Origin: Thermoplasmatota archaeon
GTDB lineage: Archaea; Thermoplasmatota; Thermoplasmata; UBA10834
Reading direction: 5' to 3'
Length of the DNA stretch: 64,000 nt
NCBI GenBank assembly: GCA_018818785.1
Contig: JAHIRF010000002.1
Span: forward strand, 1 to 64,000
The notes under the pieces were generated by a model. The model saw nothing but the letters and a program-made list of their open reading frames with translations, was not told the DNA's origin and did not search any database. The number at the start of each line of letters is the position of its first letter. The stretch's first letter is position 1. The position numbers were made by a program, and so were the translations under genes. Positions 59,070 to 64,000 of the stretch are shown here, piece by piece.

Positions 59070-60140
59070 TTGATTGTTGTGGTGGGGCTAAAGAACGATA
59101 TTGACAGGATAATTGAGGAATCGTCTCGCAAGTTGCACCAGATTTCTATACCTCCTGTACGGTGTTGGCTTCTGGACGGCGTATTGAACAAGAGCCGAGA
59201 AGATGCTGCGTTTCAGAATGCCCTTGCGGAATGCGAGCGCTATCCTCCTAGGGTCAAGCTCCTGAAGACTCTCAGGGAGGACGGTACTTGGCCGATATCT
59301 AAACAGCGGATGGCTGAAGAAGATGCGGGGCCTGGTCCTCCATTTGGTTGGACGTCCACTGCGATATTGCGTAACCTGTACCTTTTATACGAATACTTCA
59401 CGCCTCCAGGGACGGGTTACACAGACGAAGCAATAGAGAAGATATTTGAATGGCAGCATGAGGATGGCTATATAATGGGCTCGGAGCAGGACATGCTTCC
59501 TCGCCCAGCGCGCAACGGCCTCGCCATGTGTGTGTTGTATAGGTTCAAGAAGGAACGCGATCCACGCGTCGACAGACTTGTCCAGTGGATTATAAATGGC
59601 CAGAGGCATGACGGAGGATGGAACATTCCGTACCTTCAGGATGCGAGGTACCGCGACGAGTATAAGCACATGCCCGTTGATGATTTCATCACGAAGGTCA
59701 AGAGTGGCGAGGTCGCACCTTGCACCGCGGATGAATCCCGAAGAATACCGAGCTGCATCTGGAGCACGCTGGGTGCTCTGAGGGGGCTGAATTGGAGTGA
59801 TTCGCATCGTCAGGACATGAAATTCAAGCCTGGTGGTGATTTCGTGCTGGATAATTTCTTCAAGCGCAACTATCACACCAACTTCTACTATTCTGAGAAG
59901 AACTGGACCATGCTGAAATTCCCAGTTTACTATGGAAGCGGATTGACGGCGATAGACTGCCTTGAGTATATGGGATTCGGCCCTGATGACCCCAGGATGG
60001 AGAAGGCTGTCAGATGGCTCATTAGCATGAGGCGAAACGACGGGTTCTGGTACAGGTCGATGAGACCTCACATGATCGATGATCAATGGATCACAGTAAC
60101 TGCACTGATGATATTGGCTTTCTACTCGAGGATGTACTAG
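59070..60140 (+). CDS. Squalene-cyclase/prenyltransferase-like alpha-alpha toroid protein
   Basis: A protein of about 350 residues built from alpha-hairpin repeats of the terpene-cyclase and prenyltransferase beta-subunit fold. Repeats of the D-G-x-W type recur (D-G-T-W-P near 72, H-E-D-G-Y near 130, H-D-G-G-W-N near 179, N-D-G-F-W near 331). A D-x-D-D protonation motif is not seen, so cyclase activity is doubtful; binding or another lyase role is possible. The start is uncertain among a TTG at 59070 and GTGs at 59079 and 59082. Confidence 0.65.
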   Translation: MIVVVGLKNDIDRIIEESSRKLHQISIPPVRCWLLDGVLNKSREDAAFQNALAECERYPPRVKLLKTLREDGTWPISKQRMAEEDAGPGPPFGWTSTAILRNLYLLYEYFTPPGTGYTDEAIEKIFEWQHEDGYIMGSEQDMLPRPARNGLAMCVLYRFKKERDPRVDRLVQWIINGQRHDGGWNIPYLQDARYRDEYKHMPVDDFITKVKSGEVAPCTADESRRIPSCIWSTLGALRGLNWSDSHRQDMKFKPGGDFVLDNFFKRNYHTNFYYSEKNWTMLKFPVYYGSGLTAIDCLEYMGFGPDDPRMEKAVRWLISMRRNDGFWYRSMRPHMIDDQWITVTALMILAFYSRMY

Positions 60141-60353
60141 CTATATGATCATCAACGCCAGCATGAGACGATGCTGCTGATGGGGAACTCATTTGATTAA
60201 TAGGGGCTGAAAATGTGGCGATATTGCAGGAGCACTCACCAGGTTTCGTGCTCCGGGGTGAGAATCATTGGACCATGTATCGAATTATGATCTATTGCCC
60301 ATCATGAACGGGCATTGTTCTCCCTCTTGGCACATGTGTCATTCTTGTTGAGT

Positions 60354-63300
60354 TCATGCGGGGTTGACATTTCTCCATTTACCTTGAGGAACGGAGATGA
60401 CAAACTTCGCTCCAACACCCATCTCTCCGCATTCCTTGATCTCAAGGCCCGTAATAGAACAGATTTCTGCGGAGTAAAATAGGCCGAGGCCAGTGTGTTT
60501 GCCATAGCCCCGTTCAAATATCTTAGCCTTTTCTTCTACGGGGATTCCAGCACCATCGTCCTCACAGGAGATCTTCAAATCATTACCGTCATTCTCGGAT
60601 TTGAATCTGATGACCGTTGTCCGTTCACCATGAGAGACGCTATTCATGGCCAAATTGTAGAATACCTTCGGGAGGAGTGGGTCAGCGAAGATTTCGACAT
60701 TAGGGACATCAACCTCGATTCTGATACCATGCTCCGTCATCTTCGCAATCGCGTCCTGAAGGTTCGAACGCAAGCTCTGCCAAGTTGGTTCCTTACATCC
60801 TATGTCTTGGTATTCTCTCGTGAATTCAATCATTGCATCCATCTTGCGGACAGCCTCGATTGCATTATTGATGAGTCTTGCAGCCTTGTTTCGGTCATTG
60901 ACTGTTCGTGATAGTTCCAGGTTGCCTTCAACGATTGTCAACTGACCCTTGATATCGTGGCGAGTGATGCCTGTCATCAATTGCAGTTTCCGGTTCGTCT
61001 CATTCAGTGCCTGCTCCATCATTTTCTTCTCGGTGATATCCTCTGCAGCGACGAGGATATTTCGATCTGTTCCTGATTCCTCAACGATGCGTCGTAAGTT
61101 CAATAGCATTCTTCTTTGGCCTTCGGATGGTGTATCAATCTCAACCTCCACCCCCTCGATGGCCTCTTGGCCGGGGAGGACTTCTTCCAGCAATTCCTTG
61201 ATTTCGGGAATATTCCAATGGCCATCGCCGATCGCGTAAATTGGATTCCCGACGACAGCCTCGTTCGTGGTCTTGAATGTCCTGCAATATGCGTCATTGA
61301 CCGACATTACGCGGAGGTTGCTATCCAGTACGATGAGGGATTCGCGCAGAGTGTTCACTATACCCTCTGCATATATTCGCGATTCTTCGCTCAGTTCTTT
61401 TGCATGTCTCAGATCCGTTATATCGGTGAGTGTAAGGACCACTCCTCCAATGCTATCTTCCAGCGTGCGATATGGCCTGATCCGCGCCAGAAGCCATTGA
61501 CCTTCAACTGTCTCGACTTCCTTGTCCATCGGCTCAAGTGATTGGAGGACTCTCCGCGCATCCAATACGAGATCCTCAGACTTTAGGATCGATTTTATGT
61601 TTGCCAGTGGTCGTCCAGTATCTGAGGGAACGAGTCGAAACGCGCTCTGGGCGCCCTGATTGAACCATTTAAGGATGAGTCTATCGTCGAGGAAGATAGT
61701 CCCGATGTATGTATTGTCGAAGAGATTCTTCAAATCATTCTGTGTATCCCTCAGATTCTCGTTCGTCGCTGCCAGTTCTGAATTGACCATGACGAGTTCT
61801 TCATTGACTGACTGAAGTTCTTCCTGTGATGTCTGCAGTTCCTCGTTCGTCGACTGCAGTTCCTCATTCGTGGACAGGTACTCTTCGTTCGTTGACATTA
61901 GTTCCTCGTTGGATGCCTGGTACCGTTCGATCGTTTCCTGAAGGTTGATTCGGGTCTGACTTAGCTCCTGCTGCAATTCCTCGATTTGCTTATATCGTTT
62001 GGTGCTGTCAATGGGCTCTGGTGGAGTTTTCTTGCTCTGAATTATTGGCTGAGTGCTCTGAAATGTAATCATCAACATGATCGGAGCGCCTTCGTGCTCG
62101 GTTATGGGTCTGACTGTGATGTCAACCAGTTCCGTGCGGTCCTGCAGTTTCACCTTGCGGTCCCTCATGACCACAATCTTCTTCAGAGACACGGAATCCT
62201 TGATGGCTTTCCTGAGTTCATGCTGGATCCCTTCACATGCCATATCCGAAACGTTGAGATTCAAATGGCCCGGTGGTGGTCGCAGGTACTTCCCAGTCTC
62301 ACCGTAGACGTAGATGATGTTCCCACTCTCGTCCGTCAAAACTGCGGGAGGGGCGAATGATTTGAGCAGAGTCGTCCTAGTGAGTTCAGCAATATTCGAT
62401 TCCTTTGGTGGGCTCTCTGTATTGTAGGCCGGAGCCGCTGATTTGAACGCAGTCCAATGGCGGATATGTGCTGGCATGGTCTTGAAGGAAGGTGGTATCG
62501 CCTTGGTCTGATAGAGCTTCCACCTTTTATTGATTGGAGTCAGAAGATTGGATAGGTTCCCGATGCCTTCGGAGGGACCGAGGAACAATACGCCCCCAGG
62601 CCTGGTTGCATAATGAAGCGCAGATATGAGCCAACTCTGCGTATCGGGTTCGAGGTAGATTAGTAGGTTTCTACAGCTCGTCAAATCGAGTCTTGTGAAA
62701 GGCGGGTCCTTGAGGATATCTTGAACTGCGAAAACGACCATGTCTCTGATATCTCTCCGAATCCTGTAACCTTCATCATCTTTAACGAAGAATCGCTGGA
62801 GTCTATCTGGTGACACGTCGATGGCTATGTTAGGCAGGTAGAGTCCTTTGCGAGCGGTGGCGATCGATTGTTCGTTTATATCCGTCCCGTATATCTTCAT
62901 GTTGAAGTTCCTGTTGTTTTCCTCCATATATTCCTTCAGCACGATCGCGATTGAATAGGCTTCTTCTCCAGTTGCGCATCCCACTACCCAAACTCTGAAT
63001 TCGTAGCCCTCTGGCTTCGCATCGAGCAGGCGTGGTAAAATATCCTTTTTCAGTACGTCAAACGCATTTGGATTGCGGAAGAAGTTGGTAACGTTGATTA
63101 GCAGATCTCCAACAAGAGTCCCAATCTCATCTGGTTTCTTCTTGAGATACTCATGATATTCCCCTATCTTCTTGATGCCACGCATGTCCATCCGACGCTT
63201 TATCCGACGGAGGATCATCTTGCTCTTGTACATCGAGAAATCATGGCCCGTCTGATCTTTCAGATGCGCAATGATGCCATCATATTCTGTCCTGTCAGTC

Positions 63301-63992
63301 CTGGATTTGGCAGGTATTGGTCGAGCCTTCGGTTGTCCGAAAACATCCCTTGAATATGCCATGACCTGCTCAGCCATCTGATCAATTGGCACGACGAATG
63401 TGGCAAGTCCACTGCTGATTGCGCTCATGGGCATACTCTCGTATTTTGCAGTGGAAGGATCCTGAACGAAAGACGCTCCTCCAGCGCCGTGAATTGCCTG
63501 CAGACCAAATGTCCCATCGCTGCCGCCTCCTGAGAATATTATGCAGATTGCGTCTTCACCTTGTTCTTGTGCAAGAGAGCGGAAAAAGAGGTCGATCGGC
63601 ATTCGTTGTCCATGGCGTTCATCCGGTGTTCGGATTTGGAGCGTACCTTTGAAGACCGTGATGTGCCTGCCCGGAGGAATCAGGTAGACATGATTCGGCA
63701 TTACCGTTACACCATCATCCGCTTCAAGAACCGGCATTGGGGTGACCCTTTGCAGGATCTCTGGCATGCCGCTTGCGTGACTTGGGTCAAGATGTGTGAC
63801 GAGAACGAAGGCCATCCCAGTGTCTGGAGTAATGTGCTTGAAAAATGTCGTAACTGCCTCAAGTCCCCCAGCTGATGCACCCATGCCGACGATAGGAAAG
63901 CTTGCACCACTCTCATTCTCGTCTGTGGTGATGCTTGCCTTCGCTATTTTCTTCTGAATCTTCTTGCCGCCGTCTTTCTTTCTTGGCGTCAT
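60354..63992 (-). CDS. CheB-CheR-PAS-PAS hybrid histidine kinase
   Basis: A 1212-residue fusion. Residues about 30-215 form a CheB-type methylesterase (G-A-S-A-G-G serine near 39, T-H-L-D-P-S-H, and G-G-S-D-G-T aspartate). Residues about 235-500 form a CheR-type methyltransferase (W-V-V-G-C-A-T-G-E-E SAM loop). A coiled coil of repeated S/T-N-E-E-L-Q units spans about 660-740, followed by two PAS domains. The kinase has T-R-H-D-I-K-G-Q, N-L-A-M-N-S-V-S and C-E-D-D-G-A-G-I-P. No receptor, CheA, CheY or flagellin gene is here, so it is probably a stand-alone sensor. The first 30 residues are Lys-rich. The gene ends 8 bp before the window edge. Confidence 0.9.
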   Translation of the reverse strand: MTPRKKDGGKKIQKKIAKASITTDENESGASFPIVGMGASAGGLEAVTTFFKHITPDTGMAFVLVTHLDPSHASGMPEILQRVTPMPVLEADDGVTVMPNHVYLIPPGRHITVFKGTLQIRTPDERHGQRMPIDLFFRSLAQEQGEDAICIIFSGGGSDGTFGLQAIHGAGGASFVQDPSTAKYESMPMSAISSGLATFVVPIDQMAEQVMAYSRDVFGQPKARPIPAKSRTDRTEYDGIIAHLKDQTGHDFSMYKSKMILRRIKRRMDMRGIKKIGEYHEYLKKKPDEIGTLVGDLLINVTNFFRNPNAFDVLKKDILPRLLDAKPEGYEFRVWVVGCATGEEAYSIAIVLKEYMEENNRNFNMKIYGTDINEQSIATARKGLYLPNIAIDVSPDRLQRFFVKDDEGYRIRRDIRDMVVFAVQDILKDPPFTRLDLTSCRNLLIYLEPDTQSWLISALHYATRPGGVLFLGPSEGIGNLSNLLTPINKRWKLYQTKAIPPSFKTMPAHIRHWTAFKSAAPAYNTESPPKESNIAELTRTTLLKSFAPPAVLTDESGNIIYVYGETGKYLRPPPGHLNLNVSDMACEGIQHELRKAIKDSVSLKKIVVMRDRKVKLQDRTELVDITVRPITEHEGAPIMLMITFQSTQPIIQSKKTPPEPIDSTKRYKQIEELQQELSQTRINLQETIERYQASNEELMSTNEEYLSTNEELQSTNEELQTSQEELQSVNEELVMVNSELAATNENLRDTQNDLKNLFDNTYIGTIFLDDRLILKWFNQGAQSAFRLVPSDTGRPLANIKSILKSEDLVLDARRVLQSLEPMDKEVETVEGQWLLARIRPYRTLEDSIGGVVLTLTDITDLRHAKELSEESRIYAEGIVNTLRESLIVLDSNLRVMSVNDAYCRTFKTTNEAVVGNPIYAIGDGHWNIPEIKELLEEVLPGQEAIEGVEVEIDTPSEGQRRMLLNLRRIVEESGTDRNILVAAEDITEKKMMEQALNETNRKLQLMTGITRHDIKGQLTIVEGNLELSRTVNDRNKAARLINNAIEAVRKMDAMIEFTREYQDIGCKEPTWQSLRSNLQDAIAKMTEHGIRIEVDVPNVEIFADPLLPKVFYNLAMNSVSHGERTTVIRFKSENDGNDLKISCEDDGAGIPVEEKAKIFERGYGKHTGLGLFYSAEICSITGLEIKECGEMGVGAKFVISVPQGKWRNVNPA

Positions 63993-64000
63993 GCTATTGG

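Overview
The window looks archaeal, most likely a Thermoplasmata-type euryarchaeote (order not resolvable from sequence alone). The evidence is archaeal promoter architecture (TATA-like boxes about 25 nt before leaderless starts, alternating with GGAGG or GGTGA ribosome sites), a pyruvoyl-dependent arginine decarboxylase beside deoxyhypusine synthase, an ADP-forming acyl-CoA synthetase subunit, an archaeal-type DHH nuclease, a DUF5679 zinc ribbon and a heterodisulfide reductase module. No rRNA, confident tRNA, CRISPR array or complete insertion sequence was seen.

Layout. 0-8 kb: ornithine carbamoyltransferase, a DHH nuclease with a tiny membrane protein upstream, a DEDD-type nuclease, a metallophosphoesterase, an MscS channel, a HEAT-like protein ending in an orphan tRNA-synthetase anticodon-binding-like domain, and uridine phosphorylase. 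8-14 kb: two membrane proteins, two tiny basic proteins, a Ras-like GTPase, an amidohydrolase, RidA and a saccharopine-dehydrogenase-like protein. 14-19 kb: a leftward operon of two CBS proteins, HdrA and a fused MvhD-HdrC-HdrB protein. 19-30 kb: acyl-CoA synthetase, MFS, a wHTH-TerB-like protein, asparaginase, a sensor kinase, SDR, diiron protein, homoserine dehydrogenase and rubredoxin. 30-34 kb: the sdhCDAB operon, with a structured leader and a strong terminator hairpin, then bacterioferritin. 34-44 kb: a redox and signalling block with SDR, iron-sulfur flavoprotein, M29 aminopeptidase, GNATs and two more sensor kinases of one paralogous family. 44-54 kb: orphan membrane and secreted proteins, polyamine/hypusine genes, a class III aminotransferase with a double-HTH regulator, cupin, flavodoxin, DUF190 and CrcB. 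54-64 kb: a secreted Asp/Cys repeat protein, MFS, clostripain-like protease, tandem GNATs, a terpene-cyclase-like toroid and a giant CheB-CheR-PAS kinase.

Mobile DNA. Three copies of a small non-autonomous element are present, at the left edge, near 20.6 kb and near 35.4 kb. The two complete copies have GGTTCT/AGAACC terminal inverted repeats and are each bounded by a perfect 9-bp direct repeat, the signature of transposition.

How the genes fit together. Respiration and electron transfer are represented by Sdh, Hdr, rubredoxin, flavodoxin and ferritins. Amino-acid and polyamine metabolism are represented by OTC, homoserine dehydrogenase, arginine decarboxylase, DHS, asparaginase and aminotransferase. 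Unusually many one-component and histidine-kinase sensors are also present. The least explained items are the sensor-kinase family with a shared W-H-x-L-D motif, the tandem-GNAT family, the HEAT/anticodon-binding fusion, the tiny basic proteins, and a palindrome-promoter-T-tract unit near 43.8 kb.
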